A model generated the notes under the pieces. It was not told the DNA's origin. It ran no database searches and saw only the letters and a program-made list of their open reading frames with translations. Source: Bedellia somnulentella (Eukaryota; Arthropoda; Insecta; Lepidoptera; Bedelliidae). Taken from it: a stretch of 64,000 nt of DNA. The stretch covers positions 16,169,970-16,233,969 of the forward strand of contig OY755186.1 of NCBI GenBank assembly GCA_963576735.1, read 5' to 3'. Shown piece by piece: positions 53,806-64,000 of the stretch. A program made the translations under genes and the position numbers. Within the stretch, counting starts at the first letter, position 1. Every line of letters begins with the position of its first letter.

Positions 53806-54326
53806 TTGTATACAAACCTGGAGAATTTTGCCAGGATCCTACTAAGTGGCGTCATACGTTGAAAGTTTCTTCCTACTCAAAAGAGCGTGAGTATTTGTGT
53901 GTTTGTATCAAAAATAAAACAAAATATAGACAAGAAGTTTGAAAGTATATATTGTATACAGCCCTAATAACAAGGTCAAGTGAAGATCATCAAAAGAGAA
54001 GCAATCAAACGTGATTAAAACTTACACAAAAATTTCTTACGACACTTCTTTTGGCCGTGTTAGCAAAGACTATCAATTTCTATTTTGCAATAATGCAATT
54101 AATTAGTATTAGTTATATAGTATTAATTAGTATTAACTAGCAACAAATTCTCATTTTTAAAAATAAAGGATGGTCGCATCACAAACAGCACTGTATGATA
54201 CTTTTGATATGTATAACATATAGACACCAAACGCCAAAAAATAAAAGTGAATTCGCAAATGATCTTAAGTATTTTAAGATCACTAACTTATGCAATTCAA
54301 AATCATCATACTTTATACATAAATAC
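53806..54326. other. Mostly unassigned DNA
   Basis: 53818-53900 carries an eroded L5 end (TTTTGCCAGGATCCTACTAA, TGGCG...GCGTGAGTATTTGTG). The remainder has no supported feature. Confidence 0.45.
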
Positions 54327-55655
54327 TACTCTGTGTAAAAAGTATCGGGAATATGTCAATAAAAAGACCCGCGTAAAAGAGGTCGTTCAAATTTTTTTAC
54401 TGCATGTTTGTAGCACTGTACTGATTTAGCGCGCAAAATTTGAGCGGGATCTGTCATTTAATTTGTTTTAATTTAAACTACATTTTTTGTTGGTCATAGT
54501 TTTGAGTGCTCGGCGATTTTTACAATGGAAAATATTGTTGAACAAAGAGTGTGCCTTAAATTTTGTGTTTCAAATGATATTTCATGTGGTGAATCACTAA
54601 AAATGTTGCGTAATACCTACGGCGAATCGTGTATATCGAAAACAAGGGCTTATGAATGGTATAAGGCTTTTAAAGAAGGCCGAGAAGTAGTAGTAGACTT
54701 GCCTCGCTCTGGTAGACCTTCAACCGCTACGACCAAAGAAAACATCGACAGAATCAAGAAGCTAGTGCTCGAAAATCGACGTATGAGTCTGAGATAGTTG
54801 GCTTGTGAGGTGAACATATCTTTTAAGTCCGTCTACAACATTCTCATTGACATTTTAGGCATGAAACGCGTCGCCGCTCGACTAGTTCCAAAAGAACTCA
54901 ATTTTGTTCAAAAAGCGCAGCGAAAGCACGTCGCTGAAGACATGGTTTCCCGAGCTTTTACGGATCCGACCTTTATGAAACGTATAATAACTGGCGACGA
55001 GACATGGGTTTATGAGTACGACATGCAAACAAGCCAACAGTCTTCAGAATGGCGTCTCGAAAACGAGCCGAAACCCAAAAAACCGCGGCAAAGTCGCTCC
55101 AAAATCAAGGTGATGCTGACAGTTTTTTTTGACTACCGTGGTGTGGTTCACTCCGAATTCCTTCTAGAGGGAGAAACAGTGAATAAAGAATATTATTTAG
55201 GCGTCATGAAGCGTTTGCGTGAGAGTATCCGCCGAAAACGTCCAGATTTGTGGCAACACAACTCATGGATGCTGCACCATGATAATGCACCATCACATAC
55301 AGCCATTATAGTGAAAGATTTTTTAGCGAAGAATTCAACAAAAGTTCTCGACCAAGCACCGTATTCACCTGATATGGCTCCGTCTGACTTTTTTTTATTT
55401 CCCACGTTAAAATTACCACTTCGAGGAAAACGTTTTGAGTCGATAGAATCCATAAAAGAAAATGTCTGAATCGCTGAATGAGCTAAAGGCCATACCGCAA
55501 ATAGCCTATGAAAAATGTATGGAAGACTGGGTGAAGCGGTGGAGATGTTGTATTGCAAGCGATAGGGCCTACTTTGAAGGCGATAAAAAAATTTAGATGA
55601 ATAATTTGTATTTTTTGTTTTATTGACAAATTCCCGATACTTAGTACACAGAATG
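54327..55655 (+). mobile_element. mariner element, nearly complete but inactive
   Basis: The terminal inverted repeats are CTGTGTAAAAAGTATCGGGA (54331) and its partner ending 55651 (CTGTGTACTAAGTATCGGGA when read inward), about 30 bases, both followed by TGTCAATAAAA. TA dinucleotides lie just outside, as expected for mariner. The single transposase frame has one stop and one frameshift, so this copy could not encode a working enzyme. Confidence 0.9.
54525..55596 (+). pseudogene. mariner transposase (DD34D), one stop and one frameshift
   Basis: The N-terminal helix-turn-helix region (VEQRVCLKFCVSNDISCGES; AYEWYKAFKEGREVV; DLPRSGRPSTATTKENIDRI) is followed by a TAG stop at 54796-54798. The catalytic core resumes in the same frame: TGDETWVYEYD (first Asp), MLHHDNAPSHTA (second Asp), YSPDMAPSDFFLFP (third Asp), with 34 residues between the second and third, the mariner DD34D signature. 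Near 55467 the frame shifts; the last ~40 codons (IAYEKCMEDWVKRW) lie in another frame and end at 55596. All three catalytic Asp are still present. Confidence 0.92.
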
Positions 55656-56130
55656 TATATTAAACACATTTTATGGACAGAAACATAAGATTTAAAATAT
55701 CATAAAATTGTGAAAATTAAACTTTACATTTCTCTCTTAAAATCCTTCTCAGACATACCATATCTCACAATTACAACACACCTCTTTTGTCTCAAGCTGA
55801 CAAAGAGCTTTCCACACCACTTGACTTTCCCAAGTCTCTCTTTGTTTTAATTATTCAGTTGCATTTTCCTTTAGGTTTTGTTAACATACATTACCATAGG
55901 AGGCTTTGTTTTCTTATGATACATAATCTTAAATTATGAAATGAAAGATCATAATCCTTTAAGCATTAAACAAAATGTTCCTTTTAGGTTGAATTTCTAC
56001 TTTCTACTACTTTGAAATACGCAAAACTTTCCTTCACCATAGCAGACAGTCAAGAGAGATAAGAAAGTGCTTTTGTAAACCAACATAACACTGTATAATT
56101 ATAATATATGGGCATCATGCGGCAAATTAT
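55656..56130. other. AT-rich DNA, nothing recognised
   Basis: No supported feature. Confidence 0.5.
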
Positions 56131-56340
56131 AATCTATACTATAATAAGCCTGTACCAAGGTCAAAACTGTACATTGAAAAAAAATGCTGTCTGTCTGTCT
56201 GTATGTCCGGTCATCACGTTAATTCTACCAGACGGATCTTGATCAAATTTGGTATGAATGTAGCTTATACACCTGGCCAACATATAAGCTATAATTTATC
56301 CCGGATTTCGCAAGAGTTCCCACAGGAGCATAAAAAAACA
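56131..56340 (+). repeat. Noncoding repeat with (GTCT)n, probable RTE-related end
   Basis: CTATACTATAATAAGCCTGT, ATGCTGTCTGTCTGTCTGTA, ACCAGACGGATCTTGATCAA and ATTTATCCCGGATTTCGCAA are phrases typical of insect RTE-type 3' sequences (recalled, not searched). Only one copy is in the window. Confidence 0.4.
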
Positions 56341-56532
56341 AAACTTTTATATGGCTCCCTATATTTACACGATTCGGTTTTTCGTCGAACGACGTTATCA
56401 GACTTTTTAATAATAGTCTTTTTGGAAAAAATAAAGGTTTCATCCATTTTTTTTCAAAATAAATGTCCATTTAATTGTTTGTCAATAGTATGCCTACTAG
56501 ATATATAGGTTATCAAAAATTTGGACCCTACA

Positions 56533-56625
56533 CCAACGTCTTCGTGGCGTAGCGGTATACCGTTTGGTTAGTACTAAACAAACGGAAGACCCAGGTTCAA
56601 ATCCCGGGGGATCACAATCTTTTTG
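56533..56625 (+). repeat. S5: tRNA-headed repeat
   Basis: GTCTTCGTGGCGTAGCGGTA (A box), then CCAGGTTCAAATCCCGGGGG (B box with a good T stem). The D and anticodon regions do not fold into a standard tRNA, so it is a SINE head or tRNA relic. Confidence 0.55.
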
Positions 56626-57261
56626 CGATTTTCTTTTGTGTTAGCTTAAAATAATAGGAAGCACTAATCCTTCTTTTTCACATTCAACTATGCGAATATT
56701 TATGAATAAAGATAATGGAAAGTATATTGTATGAATTTTGCGTATTCATAAGTTTATTTTTTTAAGTATTTTTAAACTAATATTCCCATAGACATATTAT
56801 ATTCTGTTCAATATAAATTAATATTCTGTTCAAACTTCAGAATGCATAGTTGGTATATAATAGCACATATCTCAATATTAATTTAGTACCGCCATCTATG
56901 ACTATGCGAATATGTATGAATGCCAATCGGCTGCAATCTCTCACACATCACCAACGTAGTTATATATACGTTAGTGTAGGGGGCAGCACCGGGCCGATAC
57001 CGCATCGCCAAACTGTTATCCATACTTACAAAAGTAATTCTCACTTTTGAACATAGAAACTTTGTAAAAAATGGTTTGTTTCATGTTTCTTATAAACAAT
57101 TAAAAATGTTTTTATTGAACTCATCCCCTAAGGGATTAAAATTTAGTATTATATACATTTCTATACTTCGAAATTTGAAACTTGATGCGATTGACTGATA
57201 TAAGGCAAGACTAAGACAAGAAGACACTACAAAAAGGAATATTTGAAATTCAGCTATCAAT
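56626..57261. other. AT-rich DNA, nothing recognised
   Basis: No supported feature. Confidence 0.5.
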
Positions 57262-57430
57262 CATTCATGAGTATATACTAAAGACTATAAACCCCAAAAA
57301 AGGGTAGCCACAGCTTCAGAGATAGTAACGCTTTATCCACTTTTGGAAGTTTAATGGGGAAAAGGTAGTCAAATGGGTCTCCAACTGCATCACCCAATAA
57401 TCACTTAAAAAGCCTCAATGTTCTTTATAT
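57262..57430 (-). repeat. R1 fragment, diverged
   Basis: 3' two-thirds (AAAAAAGGGTAGCCACAGCT to CCTCAATGTTC); no 5' end. Confidence 0.7.
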
Positions 57431-57466
57431 CTATTACAAAGCCCACGGGAATATATATATCCAATT

Positions 57467-57503
57467 ACCAAAACACTATATATAGAATATATAGTGTTTT
57501 GGT
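57467..57503. repeat. Perfect 17-bp palindrome, 3-base loop
   Basis: ACCAAAACACTATATAT, AGA, then the exact reverse complement. It abuts the RTE-associated repeat at 57504. The first arm corresponds to the continuation of that repeat seen at 23855-23875, so the second arm is a mirror copy. Confidence 0.75.
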
Positions 57504-57570
57504 ACTTGGATGTAAACCAGATGCATAAAATGTAGTCCACGCGGACATAGTCGCGGGCAAAAAGCTAGTA
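57504..57570 (-). repeat. RTE-associated repeat fragment
   Basis: Inverted copy of the 23803 sequence (GTCGCGGGCAAAAAGCTAGT). Confidence 0.55.
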
Positions 57571-57591
57571 CTAAATATAAATTTACGTGGG

Positions 57592-57693
57592 TACTCCGAA
57601 CACCAGGTGACAAAGTCACGTGATATTCAGAAGTATTAGTACCTCTGCCAACCCCTTCGGGGATATTCGGCGTGAACGTTTATGTTATGTTAT
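57592..57693 (+). repeat. S2 copy, 3' end only
   Basis: GTACTCCGAACACCAGGTGA to GGCGTGAACGTTTATG and (TTATG)n. Confidence 0.8.
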
Positions 57694-57705
57694 GTTTTAT
57701 AAATT

Positions 57706-57990
57706 TTAGCTCAGTTTGTAGAACATCGCTTATCGTGCTGACAATGTGGGTCCAAATACTAGGTCGAGCCTAAAGAATTTTTTCTTTTCCAAAGTCATAT
57801 GTGTGGTTAATTTACGAGTATCATGGTTACTGTTAGGGAAAACATCGTGAGGAAACCCACATGGCTAAGTTGTGACAAAGTACAAAAAAGGCGATAGGCC
57901 TGCCCCCTATAACGTGAGTACACTGTCCGAGTAAAACGTGGGTACTCTGAAAACCAGGTGACAATGTCACGTGATGTTCAGAAGTATTAA
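57706..57990 (+). repeat. S2 copy, 3' end missing
   Basis: tRNA-like head (TTTTAGCTCAGTTTGTAGAA) and body. It stops in CAGAAGTATTA before the stem and tail. Confidence 0.75.
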
Positions 57991-59098
57991 AAAAAATTGA
58001 AAACTATTGCACATTAAAAACAGAACAAACATGTACAAATAAACAGAATTAAATAACAAAAGCACAATCGCCGGTCTTATCATCGTTATTATCATGTCTT
58101 ATTTTTTTTGTATTAAAAATAAGAAGTAAATTCATGAATTAAAAGCAAGCTGTCTCACATTATAACAGCCATCATCAAAACTAAACAGAAAAGCCATTTC
58201 AAAAGCATATTTTCTGTCTTAATAGAGCAAGTATATTAAAACCGTAGAAAATGGACGAACGAGGGTTGATCTAATAAGCAGGCAGTTTCTGGAAATTATT
58301 ACGAACATTACTTCTTTTATATTACGCGGGCACTCCAACATTTTCTTTTCATTTTCAGTCATTTTTACGTGGTTCCATTATTTAATCTATCTCTCTACCT
58401 ACGCACTGTTGTTTTAGAAAGCTAGGAATTTTAATGTACTTTGTTTAATGCTAAAAACTGTTTTCGTTTCTGGTATAGTAATTATAATTTTGAGTTTGTC
58501 ATGCTTAAGATTTGTTTATTGTTTAAGATTACAAAAAACTTTGTTGATTTTGAAAAATATGAATCAACGTGAAATATTTTCGTTTATAATTTTATTAGCG
58601 CTGTTGAAGGACCAATCCTAAGGTCTTTTGGTAATACGTAAACGTATATGAAGCGATAAAAAGTGTTGGGACTTTTTAGTGATTGATGATCGATTTCATT
58701 TCACAAAACAAAATCTTCCTTTAAAATCAAAGATTTTGATACAGCGATACAGACACATTAAACTCTATAGTTAATATACTGTAGGTAAATTTTTAGCAGC
58801 ACGCAATAAAGTTCTAAGCTATAAATCCTATAAAACCGTCGTGGGTCATATAAAATGTAATTTATATCCTTTCTTTGTGTTCTCAGGGTTATTCAACTTT
58901 TCTTTAATGGCTTTCATATAATTCGTATCTGAGGTTTATCAAATTAGTCGGTTTTGTAATTGGATAGTAACTTAAATAAACACTATTTTATATTGTAGTT
59001 GACCACGATAAAGTTTTATTTATGTGAAATGTATGCCTTTAGAATAAACTTTCAGCTTTAATAGTAAAGATGTTGCTTAAACTATAGATATTTATTGA
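57991..59098. other. AT-rich DNA, nothing recognised
   Basis: About 1.1 kb with no family repeat, domain or RNA fold that I can support. Confidence 0.5.
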
Positions 59099-59283
59099 TA
59101 CATACATATACTCTTGGCTATAAATCCCTAAAAAGGGTGGCTAGAGCTTCAGAACTAGGAAAGACTTCAGCCCTTTTTGAGTTAAGTGGGGAAAAGATTG
59201 TAAAATGGTGATGGGTCTCCAACCGTCATCCCTAAAAATCACTTAAAATGCCCCGACACCCTTAGCCGCCTCTTACGATCAAC
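59099..59283 (-). repeat. R1 copy, 5' end missing
   Basis: Diverged; ends at CTCTTACGATCAACC. It lies in tandem, same orientation, with the next copy. Confidence 0.78.
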
Positions 59284-59295
59284 CATTAAAATAAA

Positions 59296-59539
59296 TACAT
59301 ACATACATATACTCACGGCTATAAATCCCTAAAAGGGGTAGTCAGAGCTGAGCTTAGAAATTTCTCAGCCACTTTTGGAAGTTGAGTGGGAAAAAAAATG
59401 ATATAATAAAGGTTGTTGGTGATGGCTCTCCAACCGCATCGCGCAAAAATCCCTTAAAAAGCCCCAATACCGTTAGTCGCCTCTTACGTACACCCACCGG
59501 AAGAATGGGGTAGTGCTATTCTAAGCCGACACTACACAG
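59296..59539 (-). repeat. R1 copy, near full length
   Basis: Subfamily A, little diverged; three ACAT units at the left. Confidence 0.88.
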
Positions 59540-60347
59540 CTTAAATACTTGTATCATTTAACAATCCTATTTTTTTTATACGTCAAAAAGCTAAATATAT
59601 TTATATAAAGGCTTGATATATTTTCAGACTATCATTAATATTAATCACTTTAAATATCAATTGGGCTTTCATAATACATACCCATGTTCTATATAAAATG
59701 TTTTCGAACCCTTCTTGTGTGAGTCAGACTCGTATTTGACTAGATTTTCCTGTCATATTTTTTACCCTGGCCAATTCGGTATGCAAAATTTTCCAAAAGT
59801 GGTGCTGATTACGAAACCATTTCGATATATTATGTTTTTAAAACATATTTTCTTGAAATCAAATCAAACTAAGATGACCGTTATTTTAGCAAAAAACTGT
59901 AACAGTATTTGACCTTCAGCGCTATGTCAAAGACATTCGTTCTTGCAGTTTATTAACAAAACATCGAAAATACGAGTAATAGGTTTGTTTAGTATAATAT
60001 CGTAATAATTTCATTTGGGATCACAAATTCGTGAAATATTTTGCAATAAGCAACATTTTTACTAAACATTTCGCTTTATTTGCATGTCGCTACGTGATAT
60101 TTTCAATCGATGACGTCATTAAGTACAAAAGTTGAACAATCTTTAAAAAATCATAACTTTGCAATTACTCATTTTAAATTAAAAATATTCAAATTAGTTT
60201 TTTTATTTTCGTGTTTGCTATCGAATAAAAATATTTAATAAATACCAAAAAAAAACTTTGCATACCGAATTTTGAAAGTGGTAAAGTATTTCATTTTCAA
60301 TATCTGTCTACCTCTTTTCAAAGGAGTAGCCAAGTAAAATTTGCCCC
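59540..60347. other. AT-rich DNA, mostly unassigned
   Basis: 59718-59750 (GTGAGTCAGACTCGTATTTG, ACTAGATTTT) resembles the end of the GGGTTCCGTA repeat at 52535. Nothing else was recognised. Confidence 0.45.
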
Positions 60348-60790
60348 AATAGGCTATTTGACTAAGTTTTGAAAACTATCTTACGGTTTTAATTTGTTTA
60401 TAAGGAGCCCTAAAAAAATATTTTTCTGTCTTCATTTTAGCTATTTTATTAAAAAATCGAAAAAGAAAATGTAATATTCAAATGTGCCGTGAAAACGCGA
60501 CTTTAAGTAATATGGCGACTGTAGCAAAATGACGTCAATTCCGCATTAACACCAATGAGCGAAGAAGAAAATAGTATGTTATGCGTGTTCTACGTCATTA
60601 TAGAAATAGCCAATCACGGTCGTTTTAGTCACGTGACAGTTGCATCGAAAATACTTAATTTTGAAGACGGATTTTAGTGAAATAATGCAATATTTTTATC
60701 TCGCATTATTACATATTGCTCCAAAAATGAAATATAAAGACTAGTGAAATAACAGAAATGTATATTTTTGTTACAGTCAAATAGCCTATT
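60348..60790. mobile_element. MITE-like element with 16-bp TIRs
   Basis: AATAGGCTATTTGACT (60348-60363) is perfectly inverted at 60775-60790. The 443-bp element has no long frame. The interior is AT-rich with a CpG-bearing patch (ATGACGTCAATTCCGC; AATCACGGTCGTTTTAGTCA). A target duplication is not obvious and the superfamily is unknown to me. Confidence 0.7.
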
Positions 60791-61088
60791 CTATTTGCAC
60801 TTGAATGCATAAATATCTAAAATCTTCTTTTCACGTGTCTAGTAGATAGAACTATATCTAACATGCGCCAACGTAACTGTACGGAGATGTGTAATGGTCC
60901 ACACATAATGCAATGATGTATGCTCGGCGTTGCGGCAACCGTAAATGACATGCATTTAGCCTTCCATTTTACAAATTCACTAGATTCCGCTGGATAGTTA
61001 CTAGTAGTTTCATTGTTTAGTACGTATATAGTTTTGAGCTATGTAGGGTTGGATCAGAAGAGCACTTACTCATTTATTATATCTAAGA

Positions 61089-61350
61089 TATATTAATTTG
61101 CTGTGTAGTGTCGGCTTAGAATAGCACTACCCCATTTCTTCCGGTGGGTGTACGTAAGAGGCGACTAACGGTATTGGGGTTTTAAGGGATTTTTGGGCGA
61201 TGCGGTTGGAGACCCATCACCAAGAACCTTTATTTCACCATCTTTTCCCCACGCAACTTCCAAAGGTGGCTGAGGAATGTCTCATTCCCTAGCTCTGGCT
61301 ACCCCTTCAAGGGATTTATAGCCGTGAGTATATTTATTTATGTATGTATG
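61089..61350 (+). repeat. R1 copy with 11-bp target duplication
   Basis: TATATCTAAGA at 61078-61088 and 61351-61361. A leader TATATTAATTTG precedes the conserved CTGTGTAGTG. The sequence is close to the majority. Confidence 0.9.
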
Positions 61351-61361
61351 TATATCTAAGA

Positions 61362-61575
61362 CTAAGTATTTAGGATTTTAAGTAAAAGTTGGGCGATTCG
61401 GCTGGGGATCCATTTCTAATAATCTTTTCTTTTACTTTTTTGTTTGTGAACTTCAGTATTTCCAATATAATCTTATATTGTACTTTTTTTTAAACTCAAC
61501 TTTCTTGAGTGTCTGAATAATTATTGGATCTAAATCACTGTCTACAACTTATAGTGATGTAGCCGTGAGTATAGT
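61362..61575 (+). repeat. R1 3' part, strongly diverged
   Basis: GTTGGGCGATTCGGCTGGGG, then AACTCAACTTTCTTGAGTGT and GTAGCCGTGAGTATAGT; it directly follows the previous copy. Confidence 0.55.
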
Positions 61576-61736
61576 ACCTATTGGTATGTTCTTTTAAGGA
61601 TACTTAATAACAATTTTACTTTAAACCTTAATTCATACACACCAACACATTAAAACTATATTACGCTGCTGGTTTCGTTGAGCGAATTAAAAAAAACACT
61701 ACAGTAAGGTACGCATTACTTTAATTAAATTCTAAA

Positions 61737-61976
61737 CATAACATAACATATACTCACGGCAATTAATTCCTAGAAGGGGTAGCCAGAGCTAAGGAATTAG
61801 AAATTCCTCAGCCACTTTTGAAAATGTGAGTGGGGAAAAGATGGTAAAAGTAAAGGTTTTTGGTGATGGGTCTCCAACCACATCGCCCAAAAATCCTTTA
61901 AAAGCCCCAATACCGTTAGTCGCCTCTTACGTACACCCATCGGAAGAAACGGGGTAGTGCTATTTTAATTTGTCAC
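61737..61976 (-). repeat. R1 copy, near full length
   Basis: The tail is (AACAT)n, as in S2, instead of (ACAT)n. This is the second such case after 13141. Confidence 0.85.
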
Positions 61977-62392
61977 TAAATTCTAAAATAACTATAAAAG
62001 TTAATAAAAAAAAAACTCTGGTACTTGAGTCGCAATGAATAATTATAGTTATGGCACAGCCGTCACCTCCAATGCTCCAAAAGTCTTAGTCGCCTCGTCT
62101 AACTCCTCCGGGAACAAATCGTGCTATATTTTCCTTACACCAACGCCTCCCAGCAAGACAAATAAATAGGATACCAAGGAGTGTTGTAAAAGAGGCATTG
62201 TAACAAATTCTTTTTATTATTGGTCAGAGAAAGACTCTTTATTAGAGGTCACAGAGCAAAACTTAAATATGATGTTCTTGGAATCTCTCTTTAGCAGATC
62301 TTTTTCGAATAGAATCCTTTCCTTGAGAAAAAAATATTTTTATAATTCAACACAATTGACAGTCCCGTTTTTTTCCAGGTTTAATTAAACGC
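61977..62392. other. Nothing recognised
   Basis: CCTCCAATGCTCCAAAAGTC near 62070 could be R1 debris but is too short to assign. Confidence 0.4.
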
Positions 62393-62497
62393 ACATTATA
62401 TCTTTAGAAAAGAAAAATTAGTGTAGGCCTTACCTGGGATTTGAACCCTCTTTTCAGCTCATTAAAGCAGTGTTCTAACCACTGAGCTATCACGGTT
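62393..62497 (-). repeat. S2 5' part
   Basis: tRNA-like head at the right (AACCGTGATAGCTCAGTGGT) and the adjacent body (ATTAGTGTAGGCC); the 3' two-thirds are absent. Confidence 0.7.
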
Positions 62498-62611
62498 GGT
62501 AGCAAAAATACTTAATATCATTTTCTGTCATATGCTGATCAGCCTATAAATCATTTATCAACTCAGAGTCATAACTCGCTTTATTAGTTTACATTTTCAC
62601 ACGTAAGCTGT

Positions 62612-62975
62612 GTGATAGAGTGAGAAATGCTGTGATCCGTGAACGAGTAGGTTTGAAAGATGACGTGGTATGAAAGATAGAAAAAGGAATGTTGAGGTGG
62701 TTTGGGCACATAGAGAGGATAGATGAAAATAAAGTAGCGAAAGAGATATATAGAGCCAATGTGGATGGGATTGTTAGTAGAGGACGGCCTCGTAAAACGT
62801 TTCTTGACCAGATAGAAAACGTTCTTATAAAGGCGGGGGTCCGAAGTGAGAAGAATAAAAGAGCATGTATGAGAAGAATAATAAATGTAAGGGAAGCAAG
62901 AGAGGTTTGTCAAGATCGTACTAAGTGGCGATCGATAGTTTCTGCCTACCCCGAGTATTGAGTACTGAGTATAAG
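62612..62975 (+). pseudogene. L5 LINE, RT C-terminus and 3' end
   Basis: Frame from MLRWFGHIERIDENKVAKEI, via NVDGIVSRGRPRKTFLDQIE and VRSEKNKRACMRRIINV, to EVCQDRTKWRSIV, with an upstream stop (GTATGAAAG) breaking it from KDDVV. It is better preserved than 53227 at the C-terminus. The 3' end CTACCCCGAGTATTGAGTAC has lost the stem, and the tail is (GTAA)n. Confidence 0.75.
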
Positions 62976-63203
62976 TAAGTAAGTATTTTCACATGAATTA
63001 GTTAGTACTCAGCCGTGTTTTTCACGACAATTTTTCTCACCTCCTGCTAAGATTATGCTTAGTACTTGTTTTAAAAACTTGCAAATTTAATTGATTTTTG
63101 TTTTCAAATGAAAATAAGAGAGTAAATTTTAATTTATAGTTTATGGTTATCAAAGAAAAACGTAGAATATTTTTGTATGTTACAATATGAAACTGTGTAC
63201 TGC

Positions 63204-63449
63204 ATACATACATACATATACTCACGGCTATAAATCCCTTGAAGGGGTAGCCAGAGCTAGGGAATTAGAAATTCCTCAGCCGTTTTTGGAAGGTGCGTGG
63301 GGAAAAGATGGTGAATTAAAGGTTGTTGGTGATGGGTCTCCAACCGCATCGCCCAAAAATCCTTTAAAAGCCCCAATACCGTTAGTTGCCTCTTACGTAC
63401 ACCCACCGGAAAAAATGGAGTAGTGCTATTCTAAGCCGACACTACACAG
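63204..63449 (-). repeat. R1 copy, near full length
   Basis: Subfamily A, little diverged; the stem reads CCCCTTCAAGGGA on the element strand. Confidence 0.88.
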
Positions 63450-63532
63450 CATTTCTACATGCAATAATCATTGAATAGAAAACTCCTTATTACACAACAC
63501 AGTTTAAACATTTTACAGACAATTTAACTCAA

Positions 63533-63798
63533 CTCAAATGTTCACGCTCTGAATCGATGAAAGGGTGGCAGAGATACTAATATTTCTGAAAATCTCGTGT
63601 TGTCCTTCCTGGTCTTCAGAGTACGACCATTATAGTTTCCTCTCGACATTTGTCAAAGTGTTAACAACCATGATAAATTAACCAAACATATGACCTGAAA
63701 AGGGTCAAGTGCACATTTGTATACGCTCTGCTCAGGATTTGAACCCACGCCTATCTGTATGAAAGGCGGCGTTGCTTCCTACTGAGCAATGACGGTTA
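63533..63798 (-). repeat. S2 copy, diverged
   Basis: GGTGGCAGAGATACTAATAT, then a shortened body and a weakened tRNA head at the right (AACCGTCATTGCTCAGTAGG). Confidence 0.7.
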
Positions 63799-64000
63799 GT
63801 TATAGTCACTAGACTTCCAAAATAGAAATATATTCAACCTTTTTCCCAGAACTGTAACAATTGTAGCGAATAATAGCTTAAACACGGACACTGTTTAATC
63901 ATGGACATCGGAAGGGCTATCAAACAGGCAAATCTCTTTGAGTAGCCTAATCGATCAAAAGTACCGCAAGCGTGAGGCGCCAATGTTTGAACGGTGATGT

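Overview
The window is insect nuclear DNA, almost certainly from a moth or butterfly. It is AT-rich and intron-dominated, and more than half of it is interspersed repeats. The host signal is one gene on the + strand. Three exons (32936-33099, 35714-35864, 40704-40913) join in frame and encode transmembrane segments S3-S4, S4-S5 and pore-S6 of a Shaw (Kv3)-type voltage-gated potassium channel, including the TTVGYGD selectivity filter. The earlier exons (T1 domain, S1-S2) and the cytoplasmic C-terminus are not recognisable here. The window therefore looks like the middle of a large gene with repeat-swollen introns.

Repeat names used below are local labels. R1 is a roughly 240-bp SINE-like element with an (ATGT)n tail, about 50 copies on both strands, several with 7-14 bp target-site duplications. 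S2 is a tRNA-derived SINE of about 370 bp with a (GTTAT)n tail, about 18 copies. S3 is a tRNA-like unit bounded by long inverted repeats, three copies. S4 and S5 are two other tRNA-headed repeats. L5 is a LINE known here only from its reverse-transcriptase C-terminus and 3' end, eight pieces. R1, S2 and L5 share a short 3' module (a C/G stem-loop, then GCGTGA, then a TATG-rich tail). This suggests that one reverse transcriptase moves all three.

Layout. 1-4900: R1 and S3 copies and L5 debris. 4912-9088: a non-LTR retrotransposon with two intact ORFs, followed by an inverted, broken relative (9298-10115). 10-24 kb: R1, S2 and S3 copies, a MITE nested in R1, and a small LTR-element remnant (20563-21039). 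23.8-28.2 kb: several broken LINEs stacked on the - strand. 28-45 kb: the Shaw exons with R1 copies close to four of their six splice sites. 45508-50834: a very young, structurally complete Ty3/gypsy-class element of CsRn1/Kabuki type, inserted inside an R1 copy. 51.2-55.7 kb: a long-TIR DNA transposon with a nested repeat, then a mariner with one internal stop and a frameshift. 56-64 kb: R1, S2 and L5 copies, a 443-bp MITE and unassigned AT-rich DNA.

No rRNA, CRISPR array or confident functional tRNA gene was found. All family assignments rest on reading motifs by eye; no database search was possible.
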